Assembly: GCA_002049455.2 (NCBI GenBank) | Contig: KV918872.1 | Span: 62,001-126,000, forward strand | DNA length: 64,000 bases | Origin: Porphyra umbilicalis | Lineage: Eukaryota; Rhodophyta; Bangiophyceae; Bangiales; Bangiaceae | Direction: 5' to 3' | Position numbers and translations under genes: made by a program | Part shown: positions 21,771 through 33,567 of the stretch, piece after piece | Position numbering within the stretch: position 1 is the stretch's first letter | How the letters are laid out: each line of letters starts with the position of its first letter | Notes under the pieces: model-generated | The model's input: only the letters and a program-made list of their open reading frames with translations | The model's database searches: none | Told to the model about the DNA's origin: nothing

Positions 21771-24536
21771 GGGTTGTGCGACACGCCCAAGGCGTGTTCT
21801 CAGACACGCCCAGGGCGTGTTTAATAGCATATTTAGGGCATGTCACGCCAGCCCGCCTGCCCAAACATGAAGAATGTTTTACGCGTCTTTAATTCCAGGT
21901 TCATGTGCACTTTTTAGGCTGGTTGCAGTGAGAGTGAGCGACGAAAATTTGCAACTTTTCACACAATTTGCAACCGCCTGGAATGGCCTCCAGCTTTCCT
22001 TCCCCGTCCTCCTCTCCAGGCCATCCCCCCCACCGCCTACGATGAAGGCAGTCGAGATGCTACCAGCGGTGGATGCCCTCAAGGAGGATGATGCATCCCT
22101 GATGGACGCTTTGCAGGCGGTTTCAACCCCGCCCGAGCTGACTTTGGTGGCCCTCAAGAGCGCCTACCACCTTCGCGGCGCGGCGCGGCCCGGCGACCAT
22201 GGCAACCGCCTCCTGGCCTCGGAACAGGTAGAGACTATTGTAAAAGTTATCCAGGCGTTCACCATCAAGAACCTGCCGCTGTCTCGGTTGCAGATACGGA
22301 CGATGGCAGGGCAGCGGTTCGGTGTACAGGTGTCGGAAATGTGGGTCCGGCGGTTACTGAAGCACAACAACAAACGCGTACGTACCCGCACCTGCAAGGC
22401 GCTGGCGGACAAGCACACGGGGGCTCAGGTGGTTGCCAACGTCAACAACTTTTGTTCCCAGCTGAAACACGTCCTCGACGCCCACCACGTCCCCCCATCC
22501 GCGGTCCTGAATTTTGACGAGACCCAGGTGGTCGTCAAGGGTAGCAACCTCTCCACGCAACGGGTCGTATCTGCGAAAAAGGAGCGCTCAAACGTTGCAT
22601 CGACTCGAAACTCTACTTTTGCTTCGTCGTTGTCGTTTGTTGCGGCCGACGGGTCCGTATTCCTCAGCGTCTACGTTTTGAAGGCCAAATTTGGCGAGGA
22701 CGACCGGTCACTCATCAACTTAACGCTCGAGCCCGCCTTGCAGGCCTCACGCCGGTCGTGGCCGAGGTTCTTTTGTTGGACCGACACGGGCTACCCCATC
22801 GCCGAGCGTTTTGGGCAAGTAGTTGACCTGGTGGCGGCCGAGCGGCGTGTCCGCAACCCCAGTTTGCCGCTTCTCCTCTTTGGGGACCAGTGCTCGACCC
22901 ATATGAGCACCGAGACGCTGCAGCGGGCCCTGTTGCTTTACGTCTTCCTCTTCTTCCTTGTCGCAAACGCCTCTCACGTCTTGCAGCCACTGAACGCCGC
23001 ACCTTTCGGGTGTTTTCACTGGTCTTTGCGCGTCTACAACGAACAGTAGATGTGAGACCCCGTCATGACCGGGCAGAGCATGCTTGAAGCCCTCCTAGCG
23101 GCCGCCTACAACTGTGAGAGTAGGGCCTTCACCCCTGCCTTGGTTTAGGGGGCATTTGAGACCACGGGGCTGTGGCTGTTTGACTCAGCGGTGGTGCTAG
23201 CGCGTGCTTGTGAGAACTTGGGCATTGCTGACGATCAGAGCTCTGCGCGGGCCCAAGCAGCGAATATGGCGTTGGAGGTGTTCGCGGAGGCTCTGCAGAG
23301 GGTGGCCAGTGGCAAGCGGCGTGTGTCTGGGGGTTCCACAGTGGTACAGCGGGGTACCATCCACTCCCCGCACAACCTCATCAAGGCCGCCCGCGAAAAG
23401 GCAGCGGAGGAGACCGCGGCGGCAGAGGAGCGCCGAAAGACCAACGTGGCGCGGGTAGAGAAGGCCGCCGCCAAGGCCAAGGATGACCAAGCGGCGGTTG
23501 TGAGACTGTTCGAGTTGACCTGTCGAGTTTGTTGCTCGACCAGGCACCGAGGCGGGCCAGCCTGGTTAGTATGTGATTGCGGTCGCTGGCGGGCATGCCC
23601 GAGGTGCAAATCTACCCAAACCGCCTCTAGTTCCATTGCGGCACACAAGCAGATTTGTTCTGTTGAAGGGGGGGGCGAGTCGACGAAGGCGAGGGGGTGT
23701 GGTGGGCCTTGTTCCTTCTTGTGTCCTCGTCTTGTATCTCTTTTAGCCCACAGTCGGTTGCAATTTGTGTCAAAAATGCAAATTTTCGTCGCCGCCGCAG
23801 AGGTGGTCGTGTAAGGATTGCAACCGACTCGACCCCCACCGATTGACCGACATGACCAAGGTGGTGCTGCAAATGCGAGCTGGGCTGGCCAAGGAGGCGG
23901 CTCCGCGCCAGACGGTGTCACCGGGGTCCCGCATGGGCGATTTTGGTCAAGATGCCGGCGGAATGGTGGACCCCGATGATGATCACGAGGACGAGTGGAG
24001 CCCCCCCCCCCGCTGCCGACAACGAGAACGTCGCTGACGCGGGTGCGGTGGGAGGCCTGGTATCCGACGCCAGAAGCATACCGCAAGATTTGGCCGAGGT
24101 GTCCCAGGCATGTCACGAGCGGTGAGAGGCGACAGCGAACGACAAAGTGTCGGAAGTCAACGGCACCAGCCAGCCGCCTCGCGTCCGAGAGTCTGATCTT
24201 GTGAGCATTTGCGAGGCTAACATGGCGCGGAGCCCCGGCACGGAGGGTGTCGCTGCTGCGGTGGGTGCGGCGTCGAGCGCGGCAGGCAGCGGCCCTGGTC
24301 CTCGTCAGACCAATGTGCTGCTTAAGAATGTGTTTGACACGACGTGGCATCGGCCAGCGCCAAGATTGTGTACTGTATGGAGCGGTTTAGGTAGAGCATT
24401 GGTAGGTGCTACTTGGGGTTTTTATGGGTGTTACTTTAGGGCGTGTTGGGCGTGTTTAGTGTTTAAGGGCGTGTTAAGGGCGTGTCTTAACGTGTCACGA
24501 CCGCACGCCCTTCAAAGAGGGGCGTGTTGCACAACC
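21771..24536 (+). mobile_element. pogo-like element inserted in the right end of C
   Basis: The left end GGGTTGTGCGACACGCCC follows a TA at 21769-21770. The right end, read inward, is GGTTGTGCAACACGCCCC. Both subterminal regions are packed with CACGCCC/GGGCGTG motifs in alternating orientation (21778-21850 and about 24437-24530). A single transposase gene fills the interior. The right-hand TA is not preserved. Confidence 0.75.
22042..24125 (+). pseudogene. pogo/Tigger-type (DDE_1) transposase, inactive
   Basis: The frame is open from 21874; the preferred start is 22042 (MKAVEMLPAV). It has an N-terminal helix-turn-helix region (LSRLQIRTMAGQRFGV), then the DDE_1 core. LNFDETQVV carries the first Asp and LLLFGDQCSTHMS the second. 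In HVLQPLNAAPFG the third residue is Asn where the family has Asp. Three in-frame stops follow (23047, 23053, 23146), after which the same frame resumes to about 23670 with a cysteine-rich segment (CRVCCS, CDCGRWRACPRC). A probable intron ends at 23746 (CTTTTAG). Another cysteine segment follows (CNLCQKCKF, WSCKDCNR), then an acidic tail with a shift at the C homopolymer near 24001, ending at 24125. The C-terminal double cysteine module is unusual for pogo proteins. Nonfunctional. Confidence 0.75.
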
Positions 24537-24929
24537 GCGAACGGCGCTTTGCAGTGCCTGAGTGGATGGCGGACCACATCGGTGGTCTGCCAATGAGAGC
24601 GGAGAGTCGCGGCCAATCTTTCTCTCGAGCGGAGCTGTGACCGTGTGTTGCAAGTTTGTGAACAACATAAGACGACGCCACACATCACAAATGCGGCTAC
24701 CCTCGCTCGAAAACAGTCTTTGGTGTACGCAGAAGCGCACTGAAGACGAGACTCTCATTTGTCAGCAGCGACCTCACTTCGGTTCGACCCCCGAATGCCA
24801 AACTATGCCAGATCTTTTAATCTGGTAAAAACCTCAAGAGACGGATGGTCTCCCATGTTGGCGAACACAGCTATTTTGAATAGCCGCACGAATCTGTGAA
24901 GTTGCCATCGTCCGTTTGTTGTCTGTCCA
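24537..24929. other. Stretch between pogo element and satellite
   Basis: No gene. The first bases (GCGAACGGCGCTTTG) resemble the right subterminal sequence of element A (CGCGGACGGCCCTCTTGG near 41090), suggesting the end of C displaced by the pogo insertion. The resemblance fades quickly. Confidence 0.35.
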
Positions 24930-27900
24930 CCAGCCGCCCTCCAGAAGGAACGATCGGGCGCTTCCGACAGCTGGCCCCACCCCCCCAGGCAATGCAAGAC
25001 GAGTCTTTTCGAAAATTTAAACCGCACTGTCCCAGATGCTTCGGCGGTTTCTGACCGATTGCTCCACCCCCACAACAGAGCACAGGCACGGCTTTCTGCT
25101 TCGGCGGCCCACCTCGCTCAGGATGCACGGCTCGGAGGACTCAGACGGCTGGCCCCTACCCCCCATGCAGACCGCAGCCGCGGGTCACTCCTACCTAGTC
25201 AGCCCGCCCCGCTTCTGAAGTTGCGCTCAGCGGCTTCGAAAGGCCATCCCCACCCCCTCAGACAAGCCACAGGCGCGAACGTTTCAACCCTTGTCTCACC
25301 CAGCTCCTGCCGCTGTGTTTCGCCGTGTTACATCGCCAGCCGCAAACCCTCACCCGACTCTGGGCAGTCATCGCTTTTGCTGCCTGCTGAGGCGATCCCG
25401 CTCCAGGCGTCGCGTGCGAGGGTTCCTATGCAAATTTTCAACCCACAGCCAGACGGAGCGCAGGTGCCAGATTTGGTGACACACCCGGCCACGTATCAAA
25501 GGATACACCGCGATCATCGGCATTTTGCTGGCCCCACTTCCTCACAGGGTAGGCCGTCACCCTCTTTCCTTGTTCGAGATACGGCAAAAGACGGTTGTAC
25601 GCTGCTGATGTCCACAGCCCTGTTGTCCAAAGCCGCACACGTGCTTCCCTCTCGACAGCGGCCTCGCGTTCGAGCGAGTCCGAGGCAAGAGTTTGACAGC
25701 CTCATCGAGCGCGCCGGAGCTGCATGCCCTCTGGCCGGCCCACATGGCTCCAGAACCTGCGTTCACTGGAAACCGATAAATGGAGGCGATATGACCCAGA
25801 CTGCAAGAGCACCACTCCCAAGCATTACGAGGAAACGTTTAATTTCGGGCGCACCCCACAACGAGTGAGTCTGCTCGCAGGTCCGGCACTATTTCATCCA
25901 ATACGAGGCAATAATTGGTCCACTGTGTGGCCGTTCAATCGAAAATCCAAAAATGGCCCGCTCTGAAGTAGTGAATGCAAAATAGCAATAACATGAAGCG
26001 GGAACATCTCGCTTGAACCACAGAAGCAGGCCGCATGGTCAAATTTTGAACGACATGCCCACCTGGCTCCCCATGCTCCGCTGAGCGACTTTTGACGGCT
26101 GGCCCCACCACGTCAGACACGCCATAGGCACCGCTTTTCGCGACTGCAGACCACCTGGCTCGAGTCGCTGGAATAGGAGATATCTGCTGGCTGGCCCCAC
26201 CCCCTCAGACGCGCCACGGGAGCCGGGTGACGCGATTGGAGCCCACCATGCTCCACATGCTGCGTTGGGCGACTTTTGACGGCTGGCCCTACCACGGCAG
26301 ACACACCATAGACAACGCGTTTCGCGACAGCAGCCCACCTGGCTCCAGACGCTGGAATAGGCTATATCTGCCGGCTGGCCCCACCCTCTCAGACGCGCGA
26401 CGGGAGCTGGGTTTCGCGATCGCAGCCCACTATACTCGACGTGCTGCGTTGGGCAACTTTTGACGGCTTTCCTCACCACAACAGACACGCCATAGGCACC
26501 GTTTGTCGCGACTGCAGACCACCTGGCTCCAGACACTGGAATAGGGGACATCTGCCGGCTGGCCCCACCACCTCAGATGCGCCACGGGAGCTGGGCTTCG
26601 CGATCGCAGCCTACCATACTCGACATGCTGCGTTGAGCGACTTTTGACTGCTGGCCCTACCTCGTCAGACACGCCATAGGCAACACTTTTTGCCACTGCA
26701 GACCATCTGGCTCCAGACGCTGGAATATGCCATATTTGCCAGCTTGCCCCACCCCCTCAGACGCGCCACGGGAGCCGGGTGACGCGATTGGAGCCCGACA
26801 CGCTCCGCATGCTGCGTTGGGAGACTGTTGACGGCTGGCCGCACCACTTCAGACGCACCACAGGCAACACTTTTCGCGACTGCAGCCCACCTTGCTCCAG
26901 ACGCTGGAATCGGCGATTCATGATGGCTGCCCACCCCACATCAGAGGCGCCACAGGAGCTGCTTCTCGCGATCAGAGACCACCATACTCCACATGCTGCG
27001 TTGGGCGACTTTTGGCGGCTGGCCCCATCGCCTCAGACACACCACAGGATACGCTTGTCGCGACTGCAGCCCACTCGGCTTCAGACGCTGGAATAGGCGC
27101 TTCATGACGGCTGCCCCCCCCCCCCTCAGACGCGCCACGGAAGCTGGTTTTGGCGATCGGAGCCCACCATGCTCCACATGCTGCGTTGGGCGACTTTTGA
27201 CGGCTGGCCCCACCACGTCAGACACACCATAGACAACGCGTTTCGCGACTGCAGCCCACCTGGCTCCAGACGCTGGAATAGGCGATATCTGCCGGCTGGC
27301 CCCGCCCCCTCAGACGCGCCACGGGAGATCGTTACCTCCTCAAACATACCACAGGCAACGCTTTTCGCCACTGCAGACCACCTGGCTCCAGATGCTGGAA
27401 TAGGCGATATTTGCCAGCTGGCCCCACCCCCTCAGACGCGCCACGGGAGCCAGGTGACGCGATTGGAGCCCACCATGCTCCACATGCTGCGTTGGGCGAC
27501 TTTTGACGGCTGGCCTCACAACCTCGGACACACCATAGGCAACGCATTTCGCGACAGCAGCCCACCTGGCTTCAGACGCTGGAATAGGCGATGTCTGCCG
27601 GCTGGCCCCACCCGCTCAGACGCGCCACGGGATCTGCTTACCAACTCAGACACACCACACGCAACGCTTTTCGCGACTGCAGCCCACCTTGCTCCAGAAG
27701 CTGGAATAGGCTTCATCTGCCAGCTGACCTCACCCGCTCAGACGCGCCACGGGAGCTGGTTTTGGCGATCGGAGCCCATCATGCTCCACATGCTGCGTTG
27801 TGCAAATTTTGACGGCTGGCCCCGCCACGTCAGACACACCATAGACAACGCGTTTCGCGACTGCAGCCCACCTGGCTCCAGACGCTGGAATAGGCGATAT

Positions 27901-28075
27901 CTGCCAGCTGGCCCCACCCCCTCAGACGCGCCACGGGAGATGGTTACCAGCTCAGACATACCACAGGCAACGCTTTTCGCCACTGCAGACCACCTTGCAC
28001 CAGACGCTGGAATAAGCGACATCTGTCGGCTGGCTCCACCCCCTCAGACGCGCGACGGCCGCTGGTTTGCCTGTC
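24930..28075. repeat. Tandem satellite array, 92-bp monomer
   Basis: Two alternating monomer types of about 92 bp make a unit of about 184 bp. One contains GGCTGGCCCCACCACGTCAG, the other CTCAGACGCGCCACGGGAG. The landmark GTGCTGCGTTGGGCGAC or close variants recurs near 26066, 26250, 26435, 26620, 26805, 26990 and 27172. After that the spacing becomes about 306 bp (near 27478 and 27785) because a recombinant half-unit is added. Copies left of about 26000 are much more diverged. The long frame at 27169-28290 is repeat-derived. Confidence 0.85.
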
Positions 28076-28438
28076 TCCATCCCGTTCGTCTCCGCACGCC
28101 TGTTCTCACTGTGCCGAGGGCAGTGCACGCCCCTGCTTGCGCGTTTGCTTTTTGGCTCACCGGGTTTGCAGCGCGAGCCTCCACGTCTTCGTCCCCGGCC
28201 AGCTCGCCGCAGCGAGGCGGCGGAGCTGCCAACCTAGGCTGTGTGGGGCGTGGAGGGATCGGTCGGCGACGCGCACGGAGGGCTTGGTGACGGGCGCGCG
28301 AGAAGGCGGGCCTGGAGTCTGAGCCGTGGGGCGGTTGCGGCAGGGTATGCAGGCTGTCGTGTCGTGTGGACGACGGTGGAGGCGGGAAGTGCGGAGAACG
28401 AGAGTAGAGGTCCCTCAAGACCTCCTCTGATGTTTCCT

Positions 28439-29524
28439 CTTTCCATTCGCTGGCAGGTCATCCGGAACCGCCAACGGGGCCTCCTGTGGGACTCCATCGT
28501 CCCGCACGCGGGCTGTAGTTGAGCTGCGGCTCACGAGTGGTGGTCGAACTTCCAGCGTCACGGATCGCCTTGGGCGGACGATGCGATCCACAATCGCCAT
28601 GCCGACGCGGCTCGGTTTAACGCGCCGTTTTTGCGTGCGCTCGACGGTCTCGTTAGGGCCCATCCCGAGATCTTTTTGAGGGAGGTGTCTTCAATCTTCA
28701 AGCGGCTTTCCCTGCTTCCCGACTGGGACTCTCGGTGGCCTACCAGCAAGTCGACCCTGAGAGAAATGCTGCGGCTGATTGGCTTCTCGGTCAAGAAAGC
28801 CGAGCGCCTGTCAAGCGAACGGTGCACGGCGCTTGTGGTTGCCCACTGTCGGTTGGCCCGGCACATCCCGGACAGATGTATCGTCGTTGCAGACGAAACA
28901 CACACCCACGGGTCGGCCATGATCCGACCGCGGGGCAGATCCTTAGTCGGACAGCCACTCAAGGCGCTTGCGCCGGACCCTCGCCCCCGCCAACGCTTCT
29001 CCTCGATCGTGGCCATCTCCTACAACACTGGCATGTTGGAGCTGAGCGTCAACGAGGTGCCGCCGGCGCAGAGCGGGGACTACTGGCTCGCGTTTTGTAC
29101 AAGTTTGGCGGGACGCATGAACGGGTACGTGGTGGGGGCCTTGTGGGATGAGCAACCGCCGGATTGTGTGCTGCTGTATCATAACGCTTCCGTGCACAAC
29201 CCTGCAGCTGACAAGATCCTGACAATGAACGGTGCGCTGCTGCTCCATTTACCACCCTACTGCCCCAACCTGCCTTCCATTGAACCAACGCTTGCTGATT
29301 ACAAGCGCGCGGTCAGGGATCTCGCCTACCACCACCCTGAGATGCCCGACCGCTTGTCACACGTGCTTGCGTTCGCCTCTATCCCTTTGACATCAATCCA
29401 AGGGCACTATCGCGAGGCGAGGCGGGAGTTGTGGCGGCACCTGCCCGAGCTGACAGGGCCCGGGATGCCGCTGGAGGGGGTCTTGCCTCGACTCCCTGTT
29501 GAGTTGGCACCACCGTTGCCTTGA
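28439..29524 (+). pseudogene. Tc1/mariner-type (DDE_3) transposase, inactive
   Basis: N-terminal helix-turn-helix: IRWQVIRNRQRGLLWDSIV, then WWSNFQRHGSPW. The frame is broken by a TGA at 28520. A second HTH-like block (SKSTLREMLRLIGFS) is followed by the catalytic core. VVADETHTHG carries the first Asp. The motif normally DNAxxH reads HNASVH, so the second catalytic Asp is His (codon CAT near 29179). CPNLPSIEPTLADYK supplies the third acidic position. From 28523 the frame is open to the stop at 29522-29524. The enzyme family excises elements at TA targets. With a nonsense codon and a missing catalytic residue this copy is dead. Its terminal repeats were not found. Confidence 0.75.
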
Positions 29525-30476
29525 CGCTGTAGAAGCTTCGTTTCTCTTTTTGGTGGGGGGGAGCGTATGTGTCTTGGGTGAGTTGTTTTCTTGATGATAG
29601 AGTCGATAATGCTGCGGGAGCGGGTCTTCATCCCACAGTCGATGGAGGTGGCACCACTTGTGATGATTGATGTGGACGTGTTGGCTTCGCGTTTGTTTCG
29701 GGTTGGGGGGGGTGGGGGGGGGGGGTGTCTTGTCTGTTGTATTTGCTTCATGCCAAACTGTACCTGCTTCATATCTTGGTTCTAGTGCAGTTCTCAGGCC
29801 GATAAATGTCTTTGCAGGGTGCTGCACGCCCTCAGGTCAGCTTTTTGGAAGGGGGCGAGGAGACGCTGGGACTTCACGGGTTTTTCTGTCAAGCGACCTC
29901 CGATACCGGCCGTCTGTCCTTGATAAATCATTTGCGCTGGACTGCTCCAAGTCTGGATGGCACTGGTTGCTTATTTCTTGTCTGTGTCTGCCTCCACATT
30001 GTGTCTGCGCCCACCACTGGACATTTTTCGCCATCCAGCGGCACAGGGTATGTGTGTGAAGCGCAGAAGTCTGGTGACGGCGCCGCGGAAAACGTCGGAC
30101 CAGACCCTAACTCAGCACCGTGGCCCGAGCGCGCTGCCAGCATGTTTGGTGCCCGCCGCCAGCCAAGAGCAGCTTTCTGTCTCGCGTGGGCTGGAGTCCT
30201 CTGGGGCACGCGGCCAACTGTCACTGTCTGTCAAACGGGAAAGAAGCGGGAGAGCGGACCCGAGCAGAGACAGTCTTCGCTGCGCCTCGGCGGACACTTG
30301 GAACGTCTGCACCGACATGCGACGCAGATTAGCGGGTGCGCCCAGGGAAGCTGCGGCACGGAGCCACATTGACACAGGAGATGAGGACATACGATATATT
30401 TTTCAGACGACAAGAAAGGACTACAAGTACTGGAAGAACCCACGAGCACTCACCATATCCATACACAAAACACATA
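29525..30476. other. No gene seen
   Basis: Contains G-rich homopolymers (around 29705-29728) and overlapping short frames without motifs. The region lies downstream of both the mariner pseudogene and the convergent minus-strand gene at 30477-32332, so it probably holds 3' flanks. Confidence 0.4.
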
Positions 30477-32332
30477 CTAGCGCAGAGACTGCAGCCAGTC
30501 ACGGCAGCTGGCTTGATGAGTGTCCAAGGTCTTGTCCTCGTCCGAAAAGGAAGGGAACAGGTGCTTCACGAGAGTATCCATACCGGCGGTCCCAGAAACG
30601 GTTGACCCTCGAACTCCGTACGCGCGCGCACCGTCTTCCACCTTACTCAGAAAGCGTTCTCGCTCATCGCCCGTTTCGTCTCCGAAGATATGGTGCGTCA
30701 GCGCGGTTACGACTTGCGCTGGCGTCATCTTCAAGCCCCCAGCCCGCCGCACAAGCTGTGCGGCGGGACTACCTGGGACCTCAATCACATCATCTGACGC
30801 CTTCGCCCCAGCACAGGGTGGGCTGCAATCGTCACTGTTACGAAAAGCCACAAACACATCGACACACCGTGCGCAATTCACAGGCACAATGAAGCGCAGG
30901 GGCGTCGTGAGAACAGTACACGTGTCAGCATCGTCGTCACAACCCGATCTGCGGCGCTCCAATGCCGCGAGGCAGTCACGCGGACCGCGTCAGAAGAATG
31001 ACATGAGAAAACGAAAAATGTAGATGCCGAAGCTAAGAAATGAGCAAAAATAAAGAACGTACAGGCGCACGGATCCCGGAGGGGCCTGCAGGGCCCGCAC
31101 AGAGTCGCGCAGGCGTGCCGCAGCGTGTTTCTCTGCGGCCCTCCGACGACCGCTCAAGATGGCAAGAGCGGTCTCTGGCGCCGCATCACTAGCCACCCCA
31201 CTGGGACCCCCGAGAGTGGCCGACAGCGCCCCGGCGTGGGCGCTGGCGGTGGCACGGAGGCCAGCGCCGGCGCACCTCGCCTGCTCCCGTGTGGCATCGA
31301 TGTTGATCGAGGACACGGCTGCCGCATCGGAGCCGACCGCCACAAGCGTGTCCACCGCCGCGGAAACCGGATTGGCTGCTCCAACAAAGTTGGCCACCAG
31401 TGACCGCCGGCGTGAGGTGTGAGCTTCGCGAGCGTCGTCCGCCTTCTGGCAAAGTGCCAGGGCCGCGTTTCGCTGCGACTCAAATAGCGCATCGTCAGAC
31501 TTGGCGCAAACGTAGAACTTGGCTGACAGCTTCTTCTTATTCCGCTTTTTGAAGATGACGCCATTCGGGGTGATCTCGCGCTGGAATAGAAGCGGGCTGA
31601 GCGCAATCGTGAGGGGTGTGTGCCCGGGATTCATGCATTTGGTGCACCTGGGAAGCGCAAGCAGCACAAAAGAATTGCCTCCAATAAAAAATCGTGGTGG
31701 AGCCCGCGCGGTGCTCGTCAGCGTGTGTTTTCTCCAAGGAGTGGCATGCATCAGATCCAATCCACGCACATGAGAAAAGCGGCAACCCACAAAGGACAGA
31801 ACAAAGTGCAGAATAGCAATACGTGCGCATCTTTGCACGGACACTTGAGTGTAATGCACTTCTCTCCCCTGTAGAACACGTGCCCTTTCGGCAGGGAAGC
31901 AACGCACTGCATATTGTCGACCACCATTGTACAGTTGGGGAAGTAGTGGGTTTTCCCGAACTCCTTTGTCTTTTGGTAACCACATGCCCCGTACGTCGCG
32001 TTGGCGCGTCCAGGGCGCTCAGACACAGACTGCGGTGGCGAGACATTGAGCGGGGCACACGTGAGGTCCCGCTCAGCCGGGGATCCTGCACCTGGAAACA
32101 TCGTACACGGTACAAACCACAGATCATAATTGAACAAAGCTCCCTGCGTCAAAACCAAGTCGTTATTTCCGGTGCACACAGCTGCATGCAATATGCACAC
32201 ACAAGAGAATGCGAGAACCACCACGCCATGCATGAAAACGAGCACCTAACACATACCTGCACTGATATCGCTGGACAAGAAAGATGCCGCCGCCGCTGTG
32301 GCAGCTGCCTCTGCCGCCGACCCGCCCGCCAT
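30477..32332 (-). CDS. Uncharacterised cysteine-containing protein, four exons
   Basis: I do not recognise this protein. Exons on the minus strand are 32332-32257, 32181-31845, 31647-31063 and 30948-30477, separated by introns of 75, 197 and 114 nt. Donors are GTATGT, GTGTCC and GTACGT; acceptors are all CAG. All three junctions keep frame and the joined length is 1470 nt (489 residues plus stop). It begins MAGGSAAEAAATAAAASF. Exon 2 has spaced cysteines (GACGYQKTKEFG, FPNCTMVVDNMQC) and runs into exon 3 as EKCITLKCTKCMNPGH. A basic patch follows (KKRNKKKLSAKFYVC), then a long Ala-rich helical stretch. Exon 4 has VNCARCVDVF and DDCSPPC and ends HQASCRDWLQSLR. A zinc-binding role is plausible but unproven. 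No stop interrupts it, unlike the transposon genes around it. Confidence 0.65.
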
Positions 32333-32876
32333 GGAGCCTAGACACGCCGGTGAGCCGGCCGTGCTGTATCCGGGCGCTGCTTTGCTCTGCGAAGAGGACG
32401 GGCGTCACGACGGTGGCGAGAAACTGTGACCTCTGTCGTCATCGAGGTGTGTCGTCCCAGGCCGGGGCAGGCCAGATGAGGACGGATGACTGCCGTTCCA
32501 GCGCGGGGCGCGCGCGGCTGTTCGAGACGTCTGATTTTGGAAAAGTGGTCAGCCGTTCAAATGGTATCAACTCTTTTGTTCACACTGCCTCACAACCAAC
32601 TTGACGAATTGGAAAAGTTCATTCGAGTTGGTTATATTCGAATATCGATTGCAATAAACCTGTTCGGGATTTAATACGATGTGTAAGAATTGTGACGATA
32701 TATAAGTACGATGTCCTTGACCGAAGTGCCTTACGGACTGTCCGAAAGAAGCATGCCTCTAGGTGTGGCCTTCCTTCTCGCCTGTCCAGCTTTTCCCGGA
32801 ACGACAATAACTCCAGGACTGCGGAGGGCCCTCTTAGATGACAAAAATGGGGGGCCGCTCACCGCCCTGCACGTAA
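32333..32876. other. Remnant of older Harbinger element E, left of A
   Basis: The last 68 bp (32809-32876, AACTCCAGGACTGCGG to CACGTAA) are about 87% identical to 41078-41145, the right subterminal region of element A. With 41211-41272 they reconstitute a second Harbinger right end split by A. The earlier part has no recognisable gene. TAA at 32874-32876 is the left target duplication of A. Confidence 0.6.
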
Positions 32877-32907
32877 GAGCACACCCAACAACGTCTTCCC
32901 CAAGTTC
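32877..32907 (+). repeat. Left terminal inverted repeat of element A
   Basis: 31 bp starting GAGCACACCCAACAACGTCT; its inverse is at 41177-41207 with a single mismatch. The outer 20 bases also match the ends of elements C and B with small changes. Confidence 0.9.
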
Positions 32908-33567
32908 GAATATGCTAACGTGTCAGAAACGTGTCTAATAAATGTTCCACGTGCCTTAATTTCAGCTCTTGGGGATGGGGAGGGTCCCACAGCAACGTCG
33001 GGCACCCCAAATCGAAGGGAGAAACCCCGAATCTAGTTGATTGGAATCACATACGTACACACAGATTCAGCGGGCAGAAAATGGGGGGTGAGGCCCCTGT
33101 CCCCCATTCTCTGCACGATTTGGGGAGTGGGAGCTCTCCTCCCCAACTTGTTCATCCCTCTCATTGGCTGGCGCTGCTTTGGCCGCCGTTTGAAATGCTT
33201 GTGTCGTGGCATCCGGCCTTCTTGAAACGTCAGTGACAAACAATGCACTTTGTGTCGCGGGAGAGCGTTCGAGCGATCACCGTTTGCAACGGTATCGCGA
33301 CTGCTATGGACCGTCGCGTCGAGCACGCGACCACAGGTGCCCGAGCCTCCATCCCGGGATGCGACCCTTTCGGGGCTCCAGCGGGGGGCATTGAAACGGT
33401 CTGCCGGAGGGGTGGGCCAAAAGGAAATCTGCTCTGTCCGTGCGGTGTGTTCTCAGTGGGGTGCTGAGGAGATCCGAGTGAGGAGGCGCAGGCAGCGTAG
33501 CGCACTGGCGTCGTCGTCGACGACGACCGTCCGCCGCCACCGTCGTGGCGACCGTCTTCTTCGCGCG

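Noticed and set aside
27169..28290. 373-codon ORF in the satellite
   Set aside because: Open only because the local repeat period is divisible by three; the repeated peptide has no domain and the frame is closed in the 184-bp part of the array.
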